Source: Aquirhabdus sp. (GTDB taxonomy: Bacteria; Pseudomonadota; Gammaproteobacteria; Pseudomonadales; Moraxellaceae). From it: 24,324 bases of DNA. Position 1 is the stretch's first letter; the number at the start of each line of letters is the position of its first letter. The stretch covers positions 1-24,324 of the forward strand of contig JASLGO010000156.1 in assembly GCA_030150135.1 (NCBI GenBank), read 5' to 3'. The notes beneath the pieces are model-generated. The model worked only from the letters and a program-made list of their open reading frames with translations, was not told where the DNA came from and made no database searches. The position numbers were made by a program, and so were the translations under genes. This document shows, in pieces, positions 1 to 6,875 of the stretch.

Positions 1-71
1 GCAGCACAAACAACCAATGAGGTTGCCGTCAGCGCACTGGCAAAATGACGAATAAACATCGGGAGCAACAT
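1..71 (-). CDS. N-terminus of an exported protein of unknown family (partial)
   Basis: Only the first 23 codons are in the window, read leftward off the edge. The visible peptide begins MLLPMFIRHFASALTATSLV and continues VCA. It has a basic residue followed by a hydrophobic, Ala/Ser-rich run, as in a Sec signal peptide; the VCA end could be close to a cleavage site or lipobox, but the window stops there. The start at 71 is chosen because AGGA lies 7 nt upstream on the minus strand; the in-frame ATG at 59 has no ribosome binding site. It is divergent from the SDR gene at 358 and carries almost the same leader, which suggests co-regulation. The family cannot be named. Confidence 0.55.
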   Translation of the reverse strand, partial: MLLPMFIRHFASALTATSLVVCA

Positions 72-84
72 AAATCGATCCTAA

Positions 85-113
85 AAACTAAACAAAGACT
101 GAAATTAGATATG
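85..113 (-). repeat. Shared leader element, copy 1 (minus strand)
   Basis: Read on the minus strand, this is CCATATC, six bases, then CAGTCTTTGTTTAGTTT, ending 13 nt before the start codon at 71. The copy at 314-343 has the same two blocks with the same 6-nt spacing, so about 27 of 30 positions agree. Confidence 0.8.
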
Positions 114-313
114 GCGCATAATAATGAAGCATAGTATATCCCACTCATCACATTATCGCTGGCAAGAATCGGATTAGTTTGCTCCTCAGTAAAATCAATT
201 CGCATGATCAGGATATGGTGGCACTAAACTTGTAAATCCAATTGAAAATACCAATCGAGTTAATAGAGCCAAATCAATAAAAAGTAGGTAGTATTGATCG
301 TCATATTAAAAAA

Positions 314-343
314 CCATATCAAAATCCAGTCTTTGTTTAGTTT
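314..343 (+). repeat. Shared leader element, copy 2 (plus strand)
   Basis: CCATATC, six bases, then CAGTCTTTGTTTAGTTT, followed by AAAGGAA as ribosome binding site and the ATG at 358. The 17-nt block is the exact reverse complement of 85-101. Its place just upstream of the ribosome binding site suits either an operator near the transcription start or an mRNA-level control site. Confidence 0.8.
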
Positions 344-357
344 AAAGGAAAGCATTC

Positions 358-1257
358 ATGAGTGATTTAAAAGGCAAAACCGTCGCGGTCACTGGCGCAA
401 GTGGCATGATTGGAGTTTATTTATGCCGCAGTCTGTTACGCGCAGGCGCACATGTCGTCGGTGTAGTGCGTAATCCTGCAAAAGCTGCTTTCCTTGCCGA
501 AGAAGGCGTTGAATTTCGTAAAGCAGATTTGGCAGATACTGCTGCGCTGACTGCGGCATTTCAGGGCTGTGATGCAGTGATTGCCAATGCTGCGATGTAT
601 GTCGCAACTAAGAGTATGTCTGCATGGGAAGATCATGAAAAAGCCAATCTCGACGGCACACACAACGTCTATCAAGCAGCCCATGATGCAGGTGTAAAAC
701 GTATTATTCAAATCAGTACATTTGGAATTTATCGTTGGTCGATTCTGCATCCGATGAATGAACAACAAAAACAATTGAATGGCATCAAGCGTCAAGGTGG
801 GCCATATCGCGCAACCAAGCAGGTTAGCGAAGTGTTAGGCTGGGAATTGGCGAATATTCTCGGACTGGATATGACGGCTCTGCGTCCAAGTTTGGTTTAT
901 GGTGCGCGTGATTACAACACGTTGAAGCCGATGTATCGCTTACTCAAATTACCTATCTTGCCTCTACCAAGTATTTCACTGCCGTTTGTATATGCAGGTG
1001 ACGTTGCGGATGCAGCTGTTGGCGCGTTGAAGAACGATGCGAGTATCGGTCAGTCTTATAATGTCTGCGGTGAAGGTCATCAGTTCTCGACGTTCTTTAA
1101 AGCACTGGTTAAAGCAAAAGGATATGGACCAAAAGTCTATGCTGCACCTCTGCTAATTGGGATTCGCGTGGATAATAGTAAGGCGGAGCGTGAAATCGGA
1201 TTTAGAAATCGTCCGATTGAAGTGGCGTTGGCTGAGATTGTGGCTGAGGAGGCTTAA
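358..1257 (+). CDS. NAD(P)-dependent epimerase/dehydratase (extended SDR family)
   Basis: The 299-aa product is a soluble Rossmann-fold enzyme. The nucleotide-binding motif TGASGMIG is at residues 12-19, and the catalytic Tyr-x-x-x-Lys is Y150-R-A-T-K154. The length fits an extended SDR (NAD-dependent epimerase/dehydratase, related to 3-beta-hydroxysteroid dehydrogenase and dihydroflavonol reductase types). Such enzymes act on sugar nucleotides, sterols or other alcohol/ketone substrates; nothing here fixes the substrate. AAAGGAA lies about 7 nt before the ATG. It is divergent from a predicted exported protein with a matching leader, so the two probably respond to the same signal. No terminator is seen after the stop. 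Confidence 0.85.
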   Translation: MSDLKGKTVAVTGASGMIGVYLCRSLLRAGAHVVGVVRNPAKAAFLAEEGVEFRKADLADTAALTAAFQGCDAVIANAAMYVATKSMSAWEDHEKANLDGTHNVYQAAHDAGVKRIIQISTFGIYRWSILHPMNEQQKQLNGIKRQGGPYRATKQVSEVLGWELANILGLDMTALRPSLVYGARDYNTLKPMYRLLKLPILPLPSISLPFVYAGDVADAAVGALKNDASIGQSYNVCGEGHQFSTFFKALVKAKGYGPKVYAAPLLIGIRVDNSKAEREIGFRNRPIEVALAEIVAEEA

Positions 1258-1350
1258 TCAGTTTTTCTGATGTTTTGCTGGGGTTAGCTCCAGCCTAATT
1301 CTCCAGCAGCTCACTATCTAAACCTTCTTATTCTCATTGTTGACAAAGCA

Positions 1351-1385
1351 AAAATAAAAAAAGACCGAACAGAGCGTTCGGTCTT
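1351..1385 (-). terminator. Rho-independent terminator of the desaturase gene
   Basis: A perfect 10-bp stem AAGACCGAAC / GTTCGGTCTT with loop AGAGC (1361-1385) is followed on the minus strand by a T-rich tract (the A-run 1351-1360). It sits 29 nt past the desaturase stop. The plus strand has no T-tract after the stem, so it acts one way. Confidence 0.9.
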
Positions 1386-1413
1386 GGATGACAACATCCG
1401 AAACTCTCAACTT

Positions 1414-2496
1414 TTAACCCGCCGCTTTCATCTCCATCGTAAAGCGATTGGCACGACCAAAAGTACCTAAATCATTAAATCGGACACCCATTTCACGCAT
1501 GACTTTGTGAGCCACAGGTGCAGTCCATTGACGAATATAAAACGGTTCTTTAACTACAAAGTGATGAATCGCATGCGTACTGCCAAAGTTAAAACAAAAG
1601 AGTTGCATCGGCGCCAACCACCACACATTCAACACCTGACATTGTTGCATCGGATTACGTGACTCCACATCGCCATAGTAATGCATGTTTGAACTGATGA
1701 AATGCAAACAGAACGTACGCAATACCGCAGGCAACATATACACCACCGCAAACAGATCAAGGATATGCAGACCTTGACTAAACATCGTCGGCAAAGCCAC
1801 TGAATAATGCATCGCAGCCAACACCCAAAGCACAACATGAATCACAACCCAGCCATGAAACGCCAAATAATACAACTGACCAATCGGCATATAAGATGTC
1901 AATTGTTCTAGACGCATACGATTTTTTTCACGCGCATTGGCAGGATTTTGCGAATTAATATATGCACCTGTTGCACGCGCCATGGTGATTGGACGCAAAT
2001 ATACTGCGAGCATATTATCACCCGTCATCAGTAAACGACGGATGCCCCACTTTTCACCATTAGTAATACCACGTTCCTCAAGATCAGACTTAGTGCCTGA
2101 AAACTTGTGATGATGTAAATGCAATTTGCGACGAACAAATGGATTAATCGTACTTGCACGTGCAATCCAAACAGTAAGCAGCATCAAGTTATTCGCCCAA
2201 GGCGTCTTACGAAAATACATCTGATGAATCAGATCATGCTCAAGTTCATGCAGGAATGACGCAAAAATAGCAGTGATCGGCACGCACAACCACCATGCGA
2301 TATTGCCACTAATATATAACCAACCGCTGGCAATCATACCGAGCAACGAGATCAACATAATCGCAACGCCGATGGAGTTTTGATGCACGAGCCATGCGTG
2401 TTTGCTACGAAGTTCATCGCCGCGAGCCATGACGGCTTTTCTAATATAGTCTGATTTCTGCGCGTCGCTCATTGTTGCAGGATTCACTGTAGACAT
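1414..2496 (-). CDS. Membrane fatty acid desaturase
   Basis: A 360-aa integral-membrane di-iron enzyme of the FA_desaturase family, which inserts double bonds (or hydroxyls) into acyl chains. Numbered from the upstream in-frame ATG at 2526 (Met1), it shows the three histidine clusters: HELEHDLIH at 93-101, HLHHH at 136-140 and HAIHH at 318-322. There is also an NMHYYGD motif near 280. Hydrophobic pairs lie near 52-72 and 76-92, with more around 225-270. I start at Met11 (2496) because AAAGG lies 7 nt upstream; the ATG at 2526 has no ribosome binding site. It is divergent from an AraC regulator, its likely controller, and has its own terminator. Substrate and regiospecificity cannot be told. 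Confidence 0.85.
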   Translation of the reverse strand: MSTVNPATMSDAQKSDYIRKAVMARGDELRSKHAWLVHQNSIGVAIMLISLLGMIASGWLYISGNIAWWLCVPITAIFASFLHELEHDLIHQMYFRKTPWANNLMLLTVWIARASTINPFVRRKLHLHHHKFSGTKSDLEERGITNGEKWGIRRLLMTGDNMLAVYLRPITMARATGAYINSQNPANAREKNRMRLEQLTSYMPIGQLYYLAFHGWVVIHVVLWVLAAMHYSVALPTMFSQGLHILDLFAVVYMLPAVLRTFCLHFISSNMHYYGDVESRNPMQQCQVLNVWWLAPMQLFCFNFGSTHAIHHFVVKEPFYIRQWTAPVAHKVMREMGVRFNDLGTFGRANRFTMEMKAAG

Positions 2497-2703
2497 AAAA
2501 ATACCTTTGTTGATCTCTTTACTCATCGCAATATAAATTAGGATTTTGCGAGAAAGGTGTGCTTACGCGTTGCCTAATTATTTCTAGTCAATAAAGCAAT
2601 TGCTCTCTTGATGAAGCGCATATTAGCGGCTTGTTGACTCAAACAAGATATGATCTAATGACATAAAATAATCATTTCACGACAAAGGAAGTTTGCATTC
2701 ATA
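2497..2703. promoter_or_regulatory. Divergent control region, desaturase / AraC regulator
   Basis: This gap must hold both promoters. TTGACTCAA (2634-2642) is a near-palindrome whose TTGACT could serve as a -35 for the plus-strand gene, but no matching -10 lies at 16-18 nt. GCAATTGC occurs near 2596-2603. AAAGGAAG precedes the AraC gene. Operator assignment is not possible by eye. Confidence 0.3.
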
Positions 2704-3729
2704 ATGCGTCAATTTCGCTCTCAACCACCGATGGTTTCGGTTTTTTACGTCAATTTGATCTTGGAAACGGTTGCAGGATTTGGCATTTCCGCAGAAGAAC
2801 TGCTCGAAGGCAGCACACTGACGCTTGAAGATTTAGAGCGTACAGACAAACGCGTGGACTATTTTGCATTTAGTTATTTGCTGAGTCGCGCCATCAAACT
2901 CACTCACGAACCCGGTCTTGGATTTTTGCTCGGCATGCAAATGCGCGTCTCTACACATGGCATGTTGGGCTATGCTGCGATGGTTTCTGGCACATTAGGA
3001 CAGGCATTAGAATTAGCGCTGCGCTATACCGAAATTCAAACAGCAACCGTGCTACTCGATAGCAAACAAGTCGGCGATCAAATCGAGTTGACCATTAAAC
3101 AACGCCTACCCGACTATCCACTCGGCGAAATTGTGATTACCTTCCTGATGGTAGGTTTTATGAAAATGGCAGAAATGCTGACGGGAAAACCAGCTCAAGG
3201 TTCAGCAACGGTGACATATTCTCGCCCAGAACATTTCAACCGCTATGAGCATGTCTTGCCGGGTACAGTCCTGTTTAGTCAGCCGCAAAACACCTTGATT
3301 TTTCCTGCTAAGGTTCTAGAACTTCCCATCATCATGTCTGACCCTGTAGCACTACGTCTCTCAGAAGAGCAATGCAAACGTGAACTGCAACAGCTCATGG
3401 ATGCGCGCTCATTTAGTCAATTGGTTCGGGAAATTCTGTTGGATGAAGAAGTTGGTGCATTTGGTTCATTAGAAGATGTTGCCGCACAACTGCATATGAC
3501 GCCGCGGACTTTGCAACGTTATTTGACGCGTGAATCGCTTACCTTTAAAGAACTCATCACCTCGCTACGCAAAGAAAAAGCCCAACAGCTTCTTGCACAA
3601 AACAAAATGAGTATGCAAGAAATTGCCGAAGCACTGGGATATGACGAACCGACTAACTTCAGTCGGGCATTTAAAACATGGACCAATGAATCACCGCGTC
3701 ACTATCAGCAGCGCGTAACCGCTAAATAA
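2704..3729 (+). CDS. AraC-family transcriptional regulator
   Basis: A 341-aa regulator. The N-terminal ~200 residues match the Arabinose_bd-type (PF12625) sensing domain common in AraC regulators of lipid, ornithine and quorum-linked genes. The C-terminal ~85 residues carry two helix-turn-helix motifs: the first around SLEDVAAQLHMTPRTLQRYL, the second around MQEIAEALGYDEPTNFSRAF, followed by the usual W-x-x-x-SPRHYQQ end. The ATG is preceded by AAAGGAAG at a rather long spacing (about 12 nt); no alternative in-frame start lies closer. Divergence from the desaturase suggests that it activates that gene in response to a fatty-acid-like or environmental signal (inference). Confidence 0.88.
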   Translation: MRQFRSQPPMVSVFYVNLILETVAGFGISAEELLEGSTLTLEDLERTDKRVDYFAFSYLLSRAIKLTHEPGLGFLLGMQMRVSTHGMLGYAAMVSGTLGQALELALRYTEIQTATVLLDSKQVGDQIELTIKQRLPDYPLGEIVITFLMVGFMKMAEMLTGKPAQGSATVTYSRPEHFNRYEHVLPGTVLFSQPQNTLIFPAKVLELPIIMSDPVALRLSEEQCKRELQQLMDARSFSQLVREILLDEEVGAFGSLEDVAAQLHMTPRTLQRYLTRESLTFKELITSLRKEKAQQLLAQNKMSMQEIAEALGYDEPTNFSRAFKTWTNESPRHYQQRVTAK

Positions 3730-3772
3730 GCCATTAAGAGGATCACAATTCCAGTTTTTAAATTCATCCCGC

Positions 3773-4456
3773 TTATAATTGCTCGATCCATTGCGCTGTG
3801 CATGGACGGCTTAGAATTTCTGCGCCAAATACTTTACTGGTACGAATCACCTCAGCCAATTGTGAACCCACGGCAATATCCGCAATCGTCTTGCTCTCGC
3901 CAACGAGCCAGCCTGTTTGTCCGAGCATCAATTCAATACGATCTAGATGACGTCTAAATTCAGCTTCGATATCAGCCTTCGCCATACGACCTGTACCTTG
4001 CATGTTGATCTGATGCTGTAATGCCGTTTTTAACATGGGCTTCATGATGACACGCTCATATGCAGGACGCCCTAGAGATGAAATTCTCACAGCCTCATCA
4101 AATGCTTCTGGATCACTGACCCTGAAATGGATTTCATAAAAATATAATGTCTCATCCGCCCAGTCTTCCCAAAGTTCTGCGTAAGCCTTTTGAATTGGAT
4201 CTGTCGGATATAAGAGCGGTCGATCTGGATATGTTTCATCCAAATAACGCGCAATCCGCGTACTGTCCTGCAAACGTAAGCCATTAATATCCAGCACAGG
4301 CATTTTGCCAACTTTACTTAACTTGGAGACCTTAGCAGCCAGTACACCGTTGTAGTTAACAACCTCATAATCAATACCTTTAAACTTCAACATTCGCGCG
4401 ACTTTTTGACAAAAAGGCGAAATTTCCCACTGATGTAAAACGACTGAATTGGACAC
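3773..4456 (-). CDS. Glutathione S-transferase family protein
   Basis: A 227-aa cytosolic GST. The N-terminal thioredoxin-like domain has S13-P-F-C16 at the active-site position, the cis-proline motif KMPVLD (P53) and the glutathione gamma-glutamyl-binding pair D64-S65. A helical domain follows. I choose the GTG at 4456 because GGAGA sits 6 nt upstream; the longer reading frame up to 4516 adds a 20-residue extension with no ribosome binding site. The S-P-F-C motif is common in bacterial GSTs that use Cys or Ser. It lies 108 nt downstream of the thioesterase on the same strand and may be its co-transcript. The substrate is unknown; detoxification of an electrophile is the generic expectation. 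Confidence 0.82.
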   Translation of the reverse strand: MSNSVVLHQWEISPFCQKVARMLKFKGIDYEVVNYNGVLAAKVSKLSKVGKMPVLDINGLRLQDSTRIARYLDETYPDRPLLYPTDPIQKAYAELWEDWADETLYFYEIHFRVSDPEAFDEAVRISSLGRPAYERVIMKPMLKTALQHQINMQGTGRMAKADIEAEFRRHLDRIELMLGQTGWLVGESKTIADIAVGSQLAEVIRTSKVFGAEILSRPCTAQWIEQL

Positions 4457-4564
4457 AAGCGATCTCCAATAAAAATTTCGGCAAAGGAGCGAAAAGATCA
4501 ACTTCTTACTGATCAATTCGGTTATTTATTGGAATCAGATTTCTTCTCACTCCATGACCTAAAG

Positions 4565-4996
4565 TTACCTGACGATCATACAAGTTGCTGTGCCAAACGC
4601 GTAAATTTTGCCATCTTCATCACGTAAATAACCTTCAGAAATCACCAGATTTCGACCTATATTTATGACTTTTCCTTCAGCAATCAGTTTAGTGTTAAAC
4701 GGAACAGGACGGCACATTTTGACATTCAAATCAGTCGTCCCATAGCCCTCGCCGGCAGCGAGTACGGTATGTGTGGCACAACCAGTCACGGAATCCAGCA
4801 CCGTTGCCGCAAACCCACCATGCACTCCACCCATTGGATTGGCATGGGTTTGATTCGCAGTTGCATGAAAAAGCACCCGTCCATGTTCGATTTCAACCAT
4901 ATCCATCGGGATGGTTTCGGTAATCGGCGGTCTAGGAAAATGCCCTTGAGCAAACGCCTGCATGATTTCTAAACCTGTCATTTCTTTGGGATTCAT
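4565..4996 (-). CDS. PaaI-type hotdog-fold thioesterase
   Basis: A 143-aa single hotdog-domain protein of the PaaI/YbdB-like acyl-CoA thioesterase group, cleaving acyl- or aryl-CoA thioesters in the cytosol. The conserved N53-P-M-G-G-V-H59-G-G motif is followed by D68 on the catalytic helix, the usual active-site Asp. The ribosome binding site AAAGGTAG stands 7 nt before ATG. It is transcribed away from the HxlR regulator across an 11-bp-arm inverted repeat, so it is the prime target of that regulator. The GST gene follows. The substrate is not predictable. Confidence 0.85.
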   Translation of the reverse strand: MNPKEMTGLEIMQAFAQGHFPRPPITETIPMDMVEIEHGRVLFHATANQTHANPMGGVHGGFAATVLDSVTGCATHTVLAAGEGYGTTDLNVKMCRPVPFNTKLIAEGKVINIGRNLVISEGYLRDEDGKIYAFGTATCMIVR

Positions 4997-5063
4997 GTGC
5001 GTTCTACCTTTCTCAGATTTGTTCAGTGAGGTTTATCAAAAAGTATGATAGAACCATGTTAAC

Positions 5064-5092
5064 AATATAAGTTCCAATTTAGAACTTATATT
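5064..5092. promoter_or_regulatory. Candidate HxlR operator (perfect inverted repeat)
   Basis: AATATAAGTTC (5064-5074), spacer CAATTTA, then GAACTTATATT (5082-5092): 11-nt arms with no mismatch and a 7-nt spacer. It lies between the thioesterase start (4996) and the regulator start (5173), as expected for a dimeric winged-helix regulator that controls itself and its divergent neighbour. TATATT inside the right arm resembles a -10 box, so binding could block a promoter. The pairing is seen; the regulator assignment is inferred. Confidence 0.7.
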
Positions 5093-5172
5093 TCACAGAC
5101 TAAATATGTTAAGATCAATTGTCAATGATCTTTGTAAAATACAGTGATTCAAATCTAGTCGAGGATATCGTC

Positions 5173-5622
5173 GTGAAATGGCAAGAATTAGGAGAGATGA
5201 ACTGCCCGATCGCACGCAGCCTATCGATCTTTGGCGATCGCTGGACGTTGCTGATTATTCGAAACTCGTTCTTGAAAACAAGACGTTTTGATGATTTTCA
5301 AAAGCAACTGGGGATTACACGTCATCTGCTATCTGAACGATTAGCACGTCTGGTGGAAAATCATATTTTTGATAAAGTGCTATATCAAGAATCACCTAAA
5401 CGTTATGAATACCGCCTAACTGAGCGAGGTCTGGCACTGTATCCGATTCTGCTTGCATTGACTAACTGGGGAAATGACTGGATGAATGAAGGCAATTTTG
5501 CCAAATTAGAATATATCCATAAGCCCTGCGGCAAAAAAACTCAGCCGAAGGTGGTGTGCTCTGAGTGTGGCGAATCACTGAAAGCACATGACATGCTGCC
5601 TTTATTTGAGGATGTGTCGTAG
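5173..5622 (+). CDS. HxlR-family winged-helix transcriptional regulator
   Basis: A 149-aa regulator starting MKWQELGEMNCPIARSL, then GDRWTLLIIRN and RRFDDFQ, which are hallmarks of the HxlR winged helix. Cys11 occupies the place where redox-sensing HxlR proteins (YodB/HypR-type) often have a cysteine. The C-terminal tail HKPCG-x9-C-x2-C looks like a small metal-binding knuckle. The GTG at 5173 is preferred because GAGGA is 7 nt upstream and the product then begins like its relatives; TTG 5119 and ATG 5125 lie upstream without a clear binding site. It probably binds the inverted repeat at 5064-5092 and represses the thioesterase (and perhaps the GST) and itself. Confidence 0.86.
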   Translation: MKWQELGEMNCPIARSLSIFGDRWTLLIIRNSFLKTRRFDDFQKQLGITRHLLSERLARLVENHIFDKVLYQESPKRYEYRLTERGLALYPILLALTNWGNDWMNEGNFAKLEYIHKPCGKKTQPKVVCSECGESLKAHDMLPLFEDVS

Positions 5623-5631
5623 GAATGAAAT

Positions 5632-5764
5632 AGCTCATTGAGCTGACGGTTACTACGTCCATCGACATAGCAAAATGAGTTACATCTGACAAAATAATAA
5701 TCAAGAGCGACACAGCTCATTGAGCCTGTCGAAATGCGCGACGATACGGAAACCATACTTCGTC
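5632..5764. repeat. REP-like extragenic repeats in a convergent gap
   Basis: AGCTCATTGAGC occurs twice in direct orientation (5632-5643 and 5714-5725) and is itself nearly palindromic. The second copy continues, on the minus strand, as TTTCGACAGGCTCAATGAGC, a sequence type seen as a scattered repeat in many proteobacterial genomes (recalled, not searched). An imperfect hairpin GACGATACGG / CCATACTTCGTC (5740-5764) follows. The position between convergent stop codons suits a REP element or transcript-end structure. Confidence 0.55.
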
Positions 5765-5816
5765 TAGTTCAATATATCTAAAAATCACTTATATAATAAA
5801 CACTAAAAACAAGCTA

Positions 5817-6725
5817 TTAACGATTCGCACGGATAAACTCAACGACGACCTCAGCGAGTCTTTCGCCTTGATCCTCTTGCAAGAAATGTCCGCCATTTTC
5901 AATCGTTGTATGTGCTTGCCCCTCACAGCCGGGAATCAGCTTTCTCAATACTGGCGCACCTGCTGCCGTAATCGGATCTTTATCGCTGAACGCCGTTAGA
6001 AAAGGCTTACGGAATTGCATTAAGTTTTCCCAAGCCTTGCGATTGGCTGGTGCAGCAGGATCATCTGGATGCGCTGGAACAAGCATTGGGAATTGGCGAG
6101 CGCCTTCTTTATAAGTCTCATCGGGAAATGGTGCGTCATAAGCAGCAATGACTTCTGGTGGCATCGCAATCGTACAACCGCCTTGAATGATATTTCCCGT
6201 TGCAAAAACAGGAATCGTTTGTGAAAGCTGCTGCCACTTAAAGAATGATTCACCAAGTGGATGGTCGCCTGTCGGGAGCATTGTATTCGCAGCAACAACC
6301 CGCGCAAATCGATCTGGATGCTCCCCCACCAACCGCAAACCGATAAGCCCGCCCCAATCCTGACAAACCAATGTCATGTCTTTCAATTCAAGCTGAGTAA
6401 GTAGCTCACGAATCCAGTCCACATGCCGCTGATAAGTATAATCAGTGCGTTGACTTGGTTTATCTGAACGACCAAAACCGATCAGGTCAGGAACAATGAC
6501 GCGATACCCCGCCTTCACAATCATTGGAATCATCTTGCGATACAGATAACTCCAAGTTGGCTCGCCATGCAGCATCAACACCACTGGCGCATTACGCGCG
6601 CCCTCATCCACATAATGTAGCCGCAGTGATCCTCCCTCAGTATCATCCACCATGAGATAATGAGGCGCGAATGGATAATCAGGTAAATCGATAAAACGTT
6701 CATCAGGTGTCCGTAGTGCCTTCAT
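5817..6725 (-). CDS. Haloalkane dehalogenase-type alpha/beta hydrolase (HLD-I-like)
   Basis: A 302-aa alpha/beta hydrolase. H53-G-E-P-T-W forms the oxyanion/halide region, and the E after HG is typical of subfamily HLD-I (DhlA/DhmA type). The nucleophile is D123 in VCQDWGG, with W124 next to it as a halide-binding Trp. D250 in FSDKDP is the likely acid and H280 in NGGHFLQED the base. W164 in the cap could be the second halide Trp. The reaction would be hydrolytic removal of halide from an alkyl halide. Related epoxide hydrolases share the Asp nucleophile but need cap tyrosines that I cannot place, so dehalogenase is favoured. AGGGAG lies 7 nt upstream of ATG. It is the last minus gene after the kinase cassette, 150 nt away with a repeat between. 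Confidence 0.8.
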   Translation of the reverse strand: MKALRTPDERFIDLPDYPFAPHYLMVDDTEGGSLRLHYVDEGARNAPVVLMLHGEPTWSYLYRKMIPMIVKAGYRVIVPDLIGFGRSDKPSQRTDYTYQRHVDWIRELLTQLELKDMTLVCQDWGGLIGLRLVGEHPDRFARVVAANTMLPTGDHPLGESFFKWQQLSQTIPVFATGNIIQGGCTIAMPPEVIAAYDAPFPDETYKEGARQFPMLVPAHPDDPAAPANRKAWENLMQFRKPFLTAFSDKDPITAAGAPVLRKLIPGCEGQAHTTIENGGHFLQEDQGERLAEVVVEFIRANR

Positions 6726-6769
6726 GGCATTGCTCCCTGTTATGGACTTTGAAACAAATCACCATACTC

Positions 6770-6824
6770 TTGCTTTGAAGTCTTCCCTTTCAAGGGGAAG
6801 ATTTAGATGGGGATGGTTTTAAAT
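6770..6824. repeat. Extragenic repeat, copy 1 (dehalogenase-kinase gap)
   Basis: TTGCTTTGAAGTCTT leads into a hairpin CTTCCCTTT-C-AAGGGGAAG (6782-6800), then AGATGGGGATGGTTTT. The lead-in recurs at 10154-10168; the hairpin and the tail recur at 8509-8604. Confidence 0.7.
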
Positions 6825-6875
6825 CGAATCTGATACAGATCGCAAACAACACCAATCTACTAATCAATAACCGCA

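Larger units (their letters stand above)
72..357. promoter_or_regulatory. Divergent intergenic region between exported protein and SDR gene
   Basis: This 286-nt AT-rich gap holds the two opposing 5' leaders. A 17-nt inverted pair (85-101 and 327-343) lies 13 and 14 nt from the two start codons. Near its centre, 219-228 reads TGGCACTAAA, which matches ten bases of the element at 21865-21879, but the other half-site is missing. No -35/-10 pair is good enough to call on either strand. Confidence 0.5.

Noticed and set aside
436..795. 119-aa minus-strand ORF inside the SDR gene
   Set aside because: The SDR frame on the plus strand has intact TGxxGxxG and YxxxK motifs; the antisense product has no recognisable domain or start signal.
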